Below are positions 23,956-37,635 of a stretch of 64,000 nucleotides of DNA, one piece after another. The DNA comes from Persicimonas caeni (GTDB lineage: Bacteria; Myxococcota_A; Bradymonadia; Bradymonadales; Bradymonadaceae). Below the pieces are notes generated by a model. It worked only from the letters and a program-made list of their open reading frames with translations. It was not told the origin of the DNA and did no database searches. The stretch covers positions 6,537,074-6,601,073 of the forward strand of contig NZ_CP041186.1 in the NCBI RefSeq assembly GCF_006517175.1. The letters are read 5' to 3'. The position numbers and the translations under genes were made by a program. How positions within the stretch are numbered: the stretch's first letter is position 1; each line of letters starts with the position of its first letter.

Positions 23956-26900
23956 ATGAGTTCGGAGACACCTTCGCTGCCACAACCGGGTGACCTGATC
24001 GGGGGCCGATTTCGGATCCTCGAGCATCTGGGCACCGGTGGTTTTGGCACCGTTTACAAAGCCCTGCAGGAGAATGTCGGGCGCGAAGTCGCGCTCAAAT
24101 TCCTGACGCCGGGCGTGGCCGAAGATCCGATCAACGTCGAGCGCTTCCGCCGCGAAGCTTATCACGTCAGCCAACTGCGCCACCCGCACACTATCACCCT
24201 TTATGACTATGGCCAGACCGAAGCTGGTTTGGTCTACATGGTCATGGAGATCCTCGACGGGGAGGCGCTCTCCGACATCATCCAGAATCACGGGGCGCTC
24301 GAGCCGCCGCGCGCCGCGCACGTCTTTATCCAGGTCCTCAAGAGCCTCTCCGAGGCCCACCGACGCGGGCTGGTCCACCGGGATCTGAAACCCGAAAATA
24401 TCTTTTTGTGCGAGATGTTCGGCGAGCACGACTACGTCAAGGTGCTCGACTTCGGCGTGGCCAAGATGACCCTGATGGACGCCGATGACGACGACGGCGA
24501 GGAGACGCTCACCAAAGCGGGGCGCATCTTCGGTACGCCCATGTACATGGCGCCCGAGCAGGCGTGTGCCGAGCCGATCACTCCGGCGACCGACGTCTAC
24601 GCGCTGGGCCTTCTGCTCTACGAAATTTGGACGGGCAAGCCGCCGGTGACCGGGCGCAACCGCATGGACGTGATCCACAAGCAGATCCGTGATCCGGTCC
24701 CGGAGCTGAGCGACGACTTCGAGAAGACGCCCGTCGGCCAGGTGATCCGCACCGCGTGCATGAAGGGCGTCGACCGGCGCTATCAGAACGCCGCCGAGTT
24801 GCTCGAGGCGTTCGTGAGCGCGTTGCGACAGATGAAAATCTTCCCGGCGCCCAAAGGCGGCACCTCGCCGGAGATCTCGGTGACCAGCTTGGTGCCCGAG
24901 GATGCGCCCGGCGACGATTCGACGCATCAGATGACGCCGCCCAGCGAGCTGACGACTCATCCGGCGCGGTCGGTCAACGAAAAAGCGCGTCCGGCCAAGC
25001 CCAAGGCGACGCCGCCGCCGGTGCCGCCCAGTCAGGCGAAGCCAGCCAATAATTCAACGCAAGCAAGCCCCAAGAAGTCCGCTCGCCCGCCGGCGCGCGG
25101 CCGATTGCGTCGGCGAAGCTCACAGGCAGGCTCGCGTACGAACTCGCAAGTCGGCGGCCGCGGCATGCGCCGCCAGCGCAGCCGCTCGCAGCCCGGAAGC
25201 CCGCGCTACCAGTTGCCGCTGTTGGGCCGAGAGGACGTCCTCGCCCAACTCACCGGCATCGTCGAGGACAGCGCAGCCGCCAAGAGCGGCCAAATTGTCC
25301 TCGTCGAAGGCGAGTCGGGCATCGGCAAATCGCGGGTGGTGCGCACCCTCGAAAAGCAGCTCACCCAGCAGGGCGTGGCCGTCTCCATCGGCCACTTTCG
25401 TCGCCGCTCACTCCCCATGGAGGCGCTGCGCGAAGCCCTGGCGGTCTCCTGGGGCGTGGCCCACAGCGAGCGCAAGGAGGTCGACCGCGTCATCCGCAAC
25501 GACCTGAACTCCATCGGAGGCTTCTCCGACGAGGAAATCGCGTTCGTGGTCGACTTCGTGCGCCCCCCGGCGCTCGACGCCTCCCAGATGCCCACCTCCA
25601 CCGAGGAGGCCGGAGCGCTGTTCGCGCGCCTCGAGCGTCTGCTGCTCAAGATCTCGGAGCAAAAGCCCTTCGTGCTCATGCTCGAGGATATCCAGTACGC
25701 CGACAGCGCCACGCTCAGCTTTCTGGAGTACCTGGCCGTCACGCTGCGCACCCAGGCGGCGCCCATCGTCGTCATGATGACGCTGCGCCCCGAGGAGCGC
25801 GGCTTCAACGGCGACGTCGAGCAGAGCCTGCGCACCATGAACGCCAATATCGGCGTGGGCTTCTCGCGCGTGCCCATCAAACGCTTGCGCGGACGCCATC
25901 TGGCCCGTCTCCTCGACGCCATCTTGCCGCTTCAGGCGCGCATCAAAGAGCGCATCGGCTGGCTCAGCCAGGGCGTGCCGCTGCACGCCATCCAGATTAT
26001 TCGCTACCTGCGCAACGAGGGGAAACTCGTGCGCCAGGGGCAGCGCTGGGGCCTCAAAGAGGGCTCGCCGCGTGATATCAACCTGCCGCCCGACCTGATG
26101 GACCTGATGCACCTTCGGTTGCAGCAGGCGATTTCGGCGCACGGCGGGTCGTCCGATCTGCGCGCGCTACTCGAGTGGATGGCCGTGTTGGGCATGCGCA
26201 CCCCGGTCGATCTCCTCGTGGGCGTGCTCGCCGCCACCGGCGACGTCGACGTCGAGCACCTCGACGACGCGCTCGGCGCGCTCGCCGACGAAGGCATCAT
26301 CCACCAGACGCTGCACCGCAACCTGATGTGCGTCGAGTTCGACAGCAGCTTGTTGCGCGAGGCGCTCCTGGGCGATCTCTCCGATCGCTGGTCGAACCGC
26401 CGGCTGCACCAGCAGGCCGCGCGCCACAAGGCCGACTTCTACCGAGACAAGAATCTCGAGCTCCCGCTCGTCGAGATCGCCGACCACTGGCGACAAGCCG
26501 GCGAGATGGAGCGCTACCAGGACACCCTCTACGAGGCCGCGCGCCGCTCCAAGGAGCGCTTCGACACCCGCGGCGCCCGCGAGCGCTTCCGCGAACTTCT
26601 GGGCGTGCTCGAAGAGCAGGGCGATCGCAGCGACAAGTGGGTCCACACCCACCTCGCGCTGGCCGAACTCGCGCGACGTTTCGGTGAGTTCGGGCTCGCC
26701 GAGGACCACTACCGGCGCATCATCGCCGCGGGCGTCAAAGAGCGCCCCGAGGGCGCCGAGGCGCTGCGCGGCTTCGCCCACCTGCTCTTCGTGCAGCGGC
26801 GCATGCAAGAGGCCCTCGACTTCTACAAGCGCGCGCTGCAGGCGAGCCAGAAGAAGAAGGATGTCGCTGGTGTCGCCAAGGCGCTCGTGGGGCTGTCGCG

Positions 26901-28152
26901 GGTCTACCTGATGCGCGGCGACGCCAAAGAGGGCGCCAAGGTACGCGATCGCCTCGAAGAGATGCTCCCGCACCTCCCGCAGGGCGAAATCGCCGGGCGC
27001 GTGTTGCTGCACCTGGCCGAAGTCTCCCAGCGCCAGGGCGACCTGAGCGGGCGCTACGACTACCTGGTGCGTGCCCGCAAAGAGCTCGAGGACTCACAGG
27101 ACCGCCAGGGCTTGAGCGACGTGCTCATCGCGCTGGGAAGCTCGTTGATGGACCCGGCGATGAACGCGCCCGACCGACTCCAGAAGGCCGGCGACGTGCT
27201 GCGCGAGGCGCTCGAGATCAAGCGCTCCATCGGCGACCGCCACGGCGTGGCCGAGACGTTCCGCTACCTGGGCCAGCTCGAGATGGAGCACGCCGATTTC
27301 CTGGCCGCCGAGAGCTTGCTGCAGCAGAGCCTCAACGTCCACGAGGCGCTGGGCGCTCCGTTCAATATCGGCGCCTCCCACAACGGCCTCGGCGTCGCCT
27401 ACTTGCTCAACGGCGAGTTCGACGCCGCCGAGCACCACTGGGACCAGGCCATCGAGCTGTTCAAGCGCGTCGGCGACCAGATCGCCATCTCGCACACGAT
27501 GCTCAACAAGGGCATCCTGGCCATCAACCGCGGCGACGTCACCCGCGCGCAGAGCCTGCTGCGGGAGTCGCGTCGCATCAAGGAATCCTTCGGCAGCAGC
27601 TGGGCGCTCTTCGACCTTCGCAACCACCTGGCCATCGCGGCGATGTGGCTCGGCGAGTTCGAAAACGCCGAGCAGATCCTCAACGAGACCCTCCAAGATG
27701 TCGACGAGCGCGGCACCGACGAAGACCGCACCGTCGCGCGCAGCCTGATCGGCCTGTTGCGCTGCTTCCAAAGCCGCCTGCAGCTCGCCGCCCTCGAACT
27801 GGGCCGGGCGCGTGCCGACGCCGAAGATCTGGGCATCAAGCGCGTGACCACCTTCTGCCAGGCCAACGCCGCCTTCTATTCGCGGCTGACCGAAGCGTCG
27901 CAGAATTTCGAGAACCTCATCGACGAAATCGGCGACGCCAAGCTCTTTCACACCCTGCATCGCGATATCTGGCTTTCCCTCATCGAGAATATGGCGCACC
28001 ATGCGCTCGAGCAGGAACGCGGCCGCCAAGCCGTGCGCCTGCTGCGAACTGTGGCCGCGTTCCACAGCCGCCTCGGCGACCCGAATCGCGCCGACGCGCT
28101 GGAGCGACGCGCCCAGGAGCTTGATGCAGAGTTAGAGGCGCTTAGAACTTGA
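23956..28152 (+). CDS. Ser/Thr protein kinase fused to AAA-type ATPase and TPR repeats
   Basis: About 1398 aa. Start MSSETPSLPQPGD is chosen because it gives the usual short lead into a Pkn-type kinase. The kinase domain (residues about 20-290) has GTGGFG, the Lys in VALKF, HRDLKPEN (from 141), DFGVAK (from about 165) and GTPMYMAPEQ, so it should be active. A Pro/Lys/Arg-rich linker (about 330-410) leads to an AAA_16/STAND-like ATPase starting LLGREDV (about 421). That has Walker A GESGIGKS (about 453) and a Walker-B-like VLMLEDIQYAD. From about 830 to the end are many TPR-like units (LGVAYLLNGEFDAAE). The architecture matches large sensory kinases of myxobacteria. The ligand is unknown. Confidence 0.9.
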   Translation: MSSETPSLPQPGDLIGGRFRILEHLGTGGFGTVYKALQENVGREVALKFLTPGVAEDPINVERFRREAYHVSQLRHPHTITLYDYGQTEAGLVYMVMEILDGEALSDIIQNHGALEPPRAAHVFIQVLKSLSEAHRRGLVHRDLKPENIFLCEMFGEHDYVKVLDFGVAKMTLMDADDDDGEETLTKAGRIFGTPMYMAPEQACAEPITPATDVYALGLLLYEIWTGKPPVTGRNRMDVIHKQIRDPVPELSDDFEKTPVGQVIRTACMKGVDRRYQNAAELLEAFVSALRQMKIFPAPKGGTSPEISVTSLVPEDAPGDDSTHQMTPPSELTTHPARSVNEKARPAKPKATPPPVPPSQAKPANNSTQASPKKSARPPARGRLRRRSSQAGSRTNSQVGGRGMRRQRSRSQPGSPRYQLPLLGREDVLAQLTGIVEDSAAAKSGQIVLVEGESGIGKSRVVRTLEKQLTQQGVAVSIGHFRRRSLPMEALREALAVSWGVAHSERKEVDRVIRNDLNSIGGFSDEEIAFVVDFVRPPALDASQMPTSTEEAGALFARLERLLLKISEQKPFVLMLEDIQYADSATLSFLEYLAVTLRTQAAPIVVMMTLRPEERGFNGDVEQSLRTMNANIGVGFSRVPIKRLRGRHLARLLDAILPLQARIKERIGWLSQGVPLHAIQIIRYLRNEGKLVRQGQRWGLKEGSPRDINLPPDLMDLMHLRLQQAISAHGGSSDLRALLEWMAVLGMRTPVDLLVGVLAATGDVDVEHLDDALGALADEGIIHQTLHRNLMCVEFDSSLLREALLGDLSDRWSNRRLHQQAARHKADFYRDKNLELPLVEIADHWRQAGEMERYQDTLYEAARRSKERFDTRGARERFRELLGVLEEQGDRSDKWVHTHLALAELARRFGEFGLAEDHYRRIIAAGVKERPEGAEALRGFAHLLFVQRRMQEALDFYKRALQASQKKKDVAGVAKALVGLSRVYLMRGDAKEGAKVRDRLEEMLPHLPQGEIAGRVLLHLAEVSQRQGDLSGRYDYLVRARKELEDSQDRQGLSDVLIALGSSLMDPAMNAPDRLQKAGDVLREALEIKRSIGDRHGVAETFRYLGQLEMEHADFLAAESLLQQSLNVHEALGAPFNIGASHNGLGVAYLLNGEFDAAEHHWDQAIELFKRVGDQIAISHTMLNKGILAINRGDVTRAQSLLRESRRIKESFGSSWALFDLRNHLAIAAMWLGEFENAEQILNETLQDVDERGTDEDRTVARSLIGLLRCFQSRLQLAALELGRARADAEDLGIKRVTTFCQANAAFYSRLTEASQNFENLIDEIGDAKLFHTLHRDIWLSLIENMAHHALEQERGRQAVRLLRTVAAFHSRLGDPNRADALERRAQELDAELEALRT

Positions 28153-28220
28153 GCCGCACCGGCTTATCCCCACGACAATTGAATCCGAATCACCACTGCT
28201 AACTGTTTAAGGTAAACAGC

Positions 28221-28505
28221 ATGGCCCCAGAACTACTGTCTGAAGAAGAGATCGAAGAGCGCCTCGAAGAAATCGAGGACTGGGAGTGGGTCGACGACTC
28301 CATCGAGCGGAGCATCGAATTCGAGAGCTTCATGGACGCCATCGACTTCATCAACCGTATCGCCAACCACGCCGAAGAAGCCGACCACCACCCGGAGATC
28401 TTCAACGTCTACAACACCGTCGAGTTATCGCTGACGACGCATGACTCGGGTGGGCTGACGCACAAGGATTTCGATCTGGCGGCGAAGATCGATCTCGAGG
28501 TGTGA
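28221..28505 (+). CDS. 4a-hydroxytetrahydrobiopterin (pterin-4a-carbinolamine) dehydratase
   Basis: 94 aa, normal family length. The enzyme dehydrates 4a-hydroxytetrahydropterin, recycling the cofactor of aromatic amino acid hydroxylases. It also occurs in bacteria without those enzymes. The signature HHPEIFNVYNTVELSLTTH contains the family His and Asn, followed by GGLTHKDFDLA. The N-terminus is Glu-rich. An AAGG box lies 8 nt before the ATG. It lies 68 bp after the kinase gene and is convergent with the E1 gene across a repeat-filled gap. Confidence 0.92.
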   Translation: MAPELLSEEEIEERLEEIEDWEWVDDSIERSIEFESFMDAIDFINRIANHAEEADHHPEIFNVYNTVELSLTTHDSGGLTHKDFDLAAKIDLEV

Positions 28506-28733
28506 GGGTTCTGCGGTTTCGCAATCCCTTGCTTCTCGCAGCGTCCCCTTCGCCTCGCAGACTGCGCGAGGCACTTCCCCAGGCGCAAAAAAACGCGCAG
28601 GGGAAGGGGATTGCAGGAAAGATGAGCTTTCCAGAGCTGCAATCCCCTCCCCAGCGCGTTTTCCAGCGAGAGGGGAGGTGGGGGCGAAGCGTAGCTGAGC
28701 CCCCGGAGGGGACCTCCCAGCAAGCAAGGGACC
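28506..28733. repeat. intergenic GGGGATTGCAGG-type fold-back element
   Basis: No gene is seen. CGCAGGGGAAGGGGATTGCAGG is followed by CTGCAATCCCCTCCCCAGCG in inverted order, forming a large hairpin near 28600-28660. The outer parts, GCAATCCCTTGCTT and AGCAAGCAAGGGA, also pair. The same sequence family appears twice near 31.2 and 31.6 kb. Confidence 0.65.
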
Positions 28734-30926
<2,193 letters not shown>

Positions 30927-31762
30927 TTTTTGCCTCTTCCCGCCTTATGATTGTGCGGCGCGCGAGGATGCTCCGTACCGCTGTGAGGGCCCAGTTTCGC
31001 AGGAATCTGACGCCCTTACGGATTCTCGACACACGCCTGAAATCGAGAAATTTGTCTTCCGGAAGGAAGTGTTAGCACAGGCGTTACGCGCGGGACAAGG
31101 GAGGGAAATAGGGTGTTGGCGTGCTTCTTGTATGACGCGCTGCGTTATCGGCGTTCCTTGCTTGTCGACGCGTCCCCTCCGCCTCGCAGAAGACGCTCGG
31201 CACCTCCCTCGCGCGAACGACGCGCGGGGGAGGGGGATTGCAGGAAAGGAATGTGATTCAGACGCGCAAAAAACACCCCGTGGCGTTGCGCACGGGAAGG
31301 AGCCCCTCGCCAAGCTGCCACATGTCAAACTTCGGACGCTGAGGGGCACTCGCAGCGAAAGAAGGTTCGGTGCGTGGGCATCTTGCCCTCTTAAGCGAGC
31401 GCTGGAAGCACTCGCACCGAAAGACGACAGCGCGATGTGTTCGGTGCGTGGGCATCTTGCCCTCGTAAGCGAGAGCTGGAAGCACTCGCCCCGAAAGAAG
31501 GTTCGGTGCGTGGGCATCTTGCCCTCGCCAGCGAGAGCTGAAAGCACTCGCCCCGAAAGAAGGTTCGGTGCGTGGGCATCTTGCCCTCGCCAGCGAGAGC
31601 TGAAAGCACTCGCACCGAAAGGGGATTGCAGGAAAGGAAACAGGTCCAGACGCGCAAAAACCTCCCCGGGCCGTCGTTCAGGCCTCGGGGAGGTGTCGGC
31701 GCGGCGTAGCCAAGCCGACGGAGGGGCCCCGCCAAAAAGCAAGGGACTGCAAACTCGAAGAG
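30927..31762. repeat. 836-bp gap with nested repeat families
   Basis: No gene is supported. Two direct copies of a sequence beginning GGGGATTGCAGGAAAGGAA and continuing to CAGACGCGCAAAAA lie at about 31233-31275 and 31621-31661. Between them sits the 62-bp tandem array. The flanks, about 31150-31230 and 31660-31745, contain CCTCCCC/GGGGAGG fold-back sequence like that at 28506-28733. Bases 30927-31150 hold the upstream region of the E1 gene without a clear promoter. Confidence 0.65.
31366..31619. repeat. 62-bp tandem repeat, four copies, locus 2
   Basis: Units start at 31366, 31440, 31502 and 31564. The last three keep the exact 62-bp period seen at 439-686, and the first is followed by an 18-nt insertion. 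Each unit opens TTCGGTGCGTGGGCATCTTG and closes ...CTCGCACCGAA or CTCGCCCCGAA. A shortened relic (TTCGGACGCTGAGGGGCAC, ending CGCAGCGAA) lies at 31331-31359. The array is bracketed by direct repeats. Confidence 0.9.
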
Positions 31763-34357
<2,595 letters not shown>

Positions 34358-34378
34358 GGTCTCTTCTGTATAGGTGGT

Positions 34379-34519
34379 TGGTTCTTGGTTCTTGGTTCTT
34401 GGTGTGGGCTATCCGCAGCGTGTCGAACAAGCCATCGGCAGTGGTTCTTGGGCGCCATCGACTCTCCAACTCGCGATGAGCATCGACGGGATGGAACCAA
34501 AAACCAAAAACCAAGAACC
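34379..34519. repeat. GGTTCTTGGTT fold-back repeat
   Basis: Tandem GGTTCTT units at 34379-34405 pair with AACCAAAAACCAAGAACC-type sequence at 34493-34519, about 90 bp apart. It lies just upstream of leuS and would be in or next to its leader. No coding capacity is seen. Confidence 0.65.
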
Positions 34520-34628
34520 GTGGCGAATCAGCGCCAAGTTTCGAACGGCGAGGGCTTTACATGAGCCACAAAACGTACGTTGACGTACTTAGAACAAGGT
34601 GCCCCGGGCTTCAAGTCTAGGCGCGCGT

Positions 34629-34857
34629 TCTCCCGGGACTCCCTCCGGTCGCCCCGGGCTACCGAGGCCTTCGTTTCGCTTCGCTTCACTCCGGCGCGGC
34701 GCCAAACTACGGCGCCTTGGTAGGTCCCGTGGACACGTGTCGGTGAGACCACCAAGGCGCCCGCCGTTGGGGCGCCGCGCCGAGCGCCGTTTGCGAGGCC
34801 TCGGTAGCCCCGGGGCGACCGCAGCGAAGCGGAGGGAGTCCGGGGAAAGAGCGCCCC
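34629..34857. repeat. about 230-bp imperfect palindrome
   Basis: The left arm carries GACTCCCTCCGGTCGCCCCG and CTACCGAGGCC. The right arm carries GGCCTCGGTAGCCCC, then GCGACCGC and GGAGGGAGTCCGGGG. An inner inverted repeat, GGCGCCTTGGT against ACCAAGGCGCC, continues the pairing toward the centre near 34740. It resembles the other long fold-back elements of the window but shares no close sequence with them. Confidence 0.65.
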
Positions 34858-34951
34858 AAGAATCTCGAGCGCCCGTCGCCCCATGATAAACCCCGCGCCG
34901 TCGCGGGGAAGACGCCGCGCGCGCTACGAGGACGTCGCGCGCGCCGCAAGG

Positions 34952-35233
34952 ACGGCGAGCACGCTACGGGGACGATGGACGTCGAGGGAAGGACGGCGAG
35001 CGCGCCGCAAGCGCGGCGAGTGTGCTGCAAAGACGATGGACGTCGCCGCAAGGACGGCGAGCGTGCTACGGGGACGATAGACGTCGAGGGAAGGGCGGCG
35101 AGCGCGCCGCAAGAACGGCGAGTGTGCTGCAAAGACGATAGACGTCGCGGGAAGGACGGCGAGCGCGCCGCAAGGACGATAGACGTCGCGGGAAGGACGG
35201 CGAGCGCGCTACAAGGACGCAGACTTCGCGGGG
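34952..35233. repeat. 102-bp higher-order tandem repeat
   Basis: Complete units start at 34952 and 35054, and a partial third starts at 35156. Each is built of related sub-units beginning ACGGCGAGCG and containing GACGATAGACGTCG. The two full units differ at only a few positions, so expansion looks recent. Short Arg/Ala-rich frames run through it in several frames with no start signals, and none is called coding. Confidence 0.85.
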
Positions 35234-35290
35234 ACCCCCTGCGAGTTTGCTGCGACCCCCTGCGAGCTTGCTACGACCCCCTGCGAGCCA
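35233..35290. repeat. 21-bp GACCCCCTGCGAG tandem repeat
   Basis: Three units start at 35233, 35254 and 35275 (exact 21-bp period), each beginning GACCCCCTGCGAG. They follow directly on the 102-bp array and end about 35 bp before the stop codon of the M23 peptidase gene. Confidence 0.8.
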
Positions 35291-35324
35291 CCCACCAAGA
35301 CCCAAGACCGCGCCGCAGGCGCGA

Positions 35325-36350
35325 TCACTCCCAGACCTGCACCTTGTAGCTCCACGCCCACCCGGGCGCCAAGCAATCCTTGTCGGCGCCGGTGATCATG
35401 AACCAGTAGGTGCCCGCCTCGAAGCGTTTGGTGGGCCATTTGATGCGCGCGGAGAACTCGCCGTCTTCGTCGACGGGGACGCATTCGTCGATCCAGCTGC
35501 CGCCGTCGATGAGCTTGCGGTGGATGGCGATGTTGGGGTGGTCGCCGTGGTAGGTGCCCTGGACGAGGTGCGACTGGTCGGGGTCGTCGATGACCGCGGG
35601 GAGCTCGCCGTCGAGGATGACTCCGTGGTGGGCGAAGGCCTCTTTGGGGATCTGCGAGAAGCCCCGGTCGCGGCATTGGGCGCGGATTTTGTTCTCGGAG
35701 GTGTACTCGGTCTCGGGGACCACGAAGCCGTAGCCGCGCTCGCGCGCCTCCCAGATGCGCACGGGCACGGTGTGGCGGGTGGAGTCGGTCAGCGCGAAGT
35801 GCAGGTGCGGGCCGCTCGAAAAGCCGGTGTTGCCGCACAGGCCGATGACCTGGCCGGCGCAGACCTGCTCGCCGGGCTCGACGAGCGCGCCCAGCTCGCG
35901 CAGGTGGTAGTACTCGGAGTAGGTGCCGTCGCCGTGGTCCAGGATGACGTAGTTGGCGTCCTCGACGCACGACGGATCGGGGCAGCCCTTGTCGCTGTCC
36001 TCGCGGATCGCCCACACCCGCCCGCTCTTCGAGGCGGTGATAGGGGTGCCCTCCTTGCAGCGGTAGTCGATGGAGAAGGCCAGGTCTTCTTTGTGGCTCA
36101 GGTAGCCGTGGAAGCCCTGCATGACCTTCGTCTTGAAACCCTCTCTAAATGGGATATGGTGCAGCGGCGCCCGCTGAGTCTGACATTTGCCGCGCGGCCC
36201 GAGCTTGGCGCCGGCCATGCACACCGGCGTGGAGCCGAAGCCCGTGCAGCCCGAGGCCGCCACCACGGCGGCGAGCACGCAGAGGGCGAGCGCATAGAGG
36301 GCCGGCAGCGGCGTCTTCGGGGCGATGTTGTCGGCGGAATGTGTACGCAT
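35325..36350 (-). CDS. M23 (LytM-type) peptidase lipoprotein
   Basis: 341 aa. A lipoprotein signal ends ASGC. The M23 zinc metallopeptidase domain covers about residues 75-185. Zinc ligands are visible as His and Asp in SHKEDLAFSIDY and the HLH of SGPHLHFAL, with DHGDGTYSEYYHL between. The family cuts peptide crosslinks of peptidoglycan, or acts as a non-catalytic activator, but all ligands appear present here. A C-terminal region of about 120 residues ending YKVQVWE is beta-rich and may be a separate sandwich domain. It is divergent from the membrane protein at 36418 with 67 bp between. Confidence 0.88.
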   Translation of the reverse strand: MRTHSADNIAPKTPLPALYALALCVLAAVVAASGCTGFGSTPVCMAGAKLGPRGKCQTQRAPLHHIPFREGFKTKVMQGFHGYLSHKEDLAFSIDYRCKEGTPITASKSGRVWAIREDSDKGCPDPSCVEDANYVILDHGDGTYSEYYHLRELGALVEPGEQVCAGQVIGLCGNTGFSSGPHLHFALTDSTRHTVPVRIWEARERGYGFVVPETEYTSENKIRAQCRDRGFSQIPKEAFAHHGVILDGELPAVIDDPDQSHLVQGTYHGDHPNIAIHRKLIDGGSWIDECVPVDEDGEFSARIKWPTKRFEAGTYWFMITGADKDCLAPGWAWSYKVQVWE

Positions 36351-36417
36351 CGAACGGCGTTGCGTGGGCGTGTTCTAGGTTTGTGGATCTTGCTCCCTCC
36401 GACCGACTGAGTCAACT

Positions 36418-37635
36418 GTGGATCCCATCATCGTCCTCATCATCACGCTGATCGCGCTGAGCGGCGGCGGCGCCGGAAGCGCGGCGGTGATGATCCAGCG
36501 CCGCAAGCGCCAGCTCGCCCTGCGCGAGGCGGTGCTCGAGAAGGTCGACCACGCCGGCCGGCCGCTCTCGCTGTTCGACGTCTTCTGGGACCTGGGCGTG
36601 AGCGACTACGCCCTCGCCCTGATGGACCACCACGGCATCTTGCCGCGGGCCCCGCAGGACTTCGAGAAGGCCCACAGCGTCCTGGACGACCTCATCGAGG
36701 CCCACGGCACTTACACCGATTTTCTGGAGGACAACCTGGCGGCCATCCAGGAGTTCTACCGCGACCACCGCCAGACCGGCCACCGCCGAAAGATCCCCAC
36801 GCTGACCGTGCGCGACCGAAAGCTCTTGCCCGGCGGGCGCCGCCAGAAGGGCGCCGGGCCCAAGGGCGACTCGACTGCACTTGTGCGCAAGGGCGAGGAG
36901 ATGCCCGCGGTGGTGGGCGAGGTGCTCGACGACGAGGAGCGCGAGCAGGCCGAGCGCGAGCTGGGGCTCGTGGTGCACGGCTCGGTCGACGACCGGCGCG
37001 TGTCGCGCGAGGACCTCGAGCCGCTTCTGATGACCGTGAGCGCCGACGAGCAGATGCCCATCGGGCGCGGCGTCGACGTCGACGAGGCCTCCAAGCAAGA
37101 TTGGCTGGCGACGGTCAAGAATATCTTCGACGGGCGCTTGACCGACGAACTCAAAAAATGGTGGGAGTTTCGCTCGCTGCGCGCCGCCAAGTCGCGCCTC
37201 GACGAGCAATTCGCCAAGTTCTACGACTTCTACGCCGACCTCGCCGGTGAGCGTCCCGACTTCTACGAGATGCTCTACGACACCACCAAGCGCTGGCGGG
37301 GCGAGGCCGACCGGATCGACGACCTGTTGTCCCAGAAGCCGTGGCGCCGCGAGCCGTTCGCCGACTGCGCCGAAGTGCTCGTCTTCGAGGCGCGCCGGCT
37401 GGCCAACCAGCTCGCCCACCGCGCCAAGCGCAACGTCGACGACACCGTCGAGCGCATCCACGAGCACGCCCGCGACGGCGACAAGGCGATGGCGGGCTAC
37501 CTATTGTATTTGAATCACCACGCATTCTTCGCCGGCCGCGCGCCCCAGTACGGCAAGTACGTCGAGCGCATCGAGCGGCAGGCCTATCGCGTCCAAGAAG
37601 AGCTACGAAAACTAAAAAAGGAAGGCCAACTGTGA
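36418..37635 (+). CDS. membrane-anchored protein of unknown function, coupled to hemF
   Basis: 405 aa, GTG start immediately before a single N-terminal membrane helix ([17 protein letters not shown]). The rest is cytoplasmic-looking, highly charged and mostly helical, with [17 protein letters not shown] near residue 60 and KKWWEFRSL near 245. I do not recognise a family. Its TGA overlaps the GTG of hemF (GTGA), so the two are translationally coupled and the protein may serve or organise haem synthesis. That role is inference. The start has no clear Shine-Dalgarno. Confidence 0.75.
   Translation: MDPIIVLIITLIALSGGGAGSAAVMIQRRKRQLALREAVLEKVDHAGRPLSLFDVFWDLGVSDYALALMDHHGILPRAPQDFEKAHSVLDDLIEAHGTYTDFLEDNLAAIQEFYRDHRQTGHRRKIPTLTVRDRKLLPGGRRQKGAGPKGDSTALVRKGEEMPAVVGEVLDDEEREQAERELGLVVHGSVDDRRVSREDLEPLLMTVSADEQMPIGRGVDVDEASKQDWLATVKNIFDGRLTDELKKWWEFRSLRAAKSRLDEQFAKFYDFYADLAGERPDFYEMLYDTTKRWRGEADRIDDLLSQKPWRREPFADCAEVLVFEARRLANQLAHRAKRNVDDTVERIHEHARDGDKAMAGYLLYLNHHAFFAGRAPQYGKYVERIERQAYRVQEELRKLKKEGQL

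Noticed and set aside
34358-35324. T-box leader for leuS
   Set aside because: No T-box core or antiterminator pairing could be recognised among the repeats.
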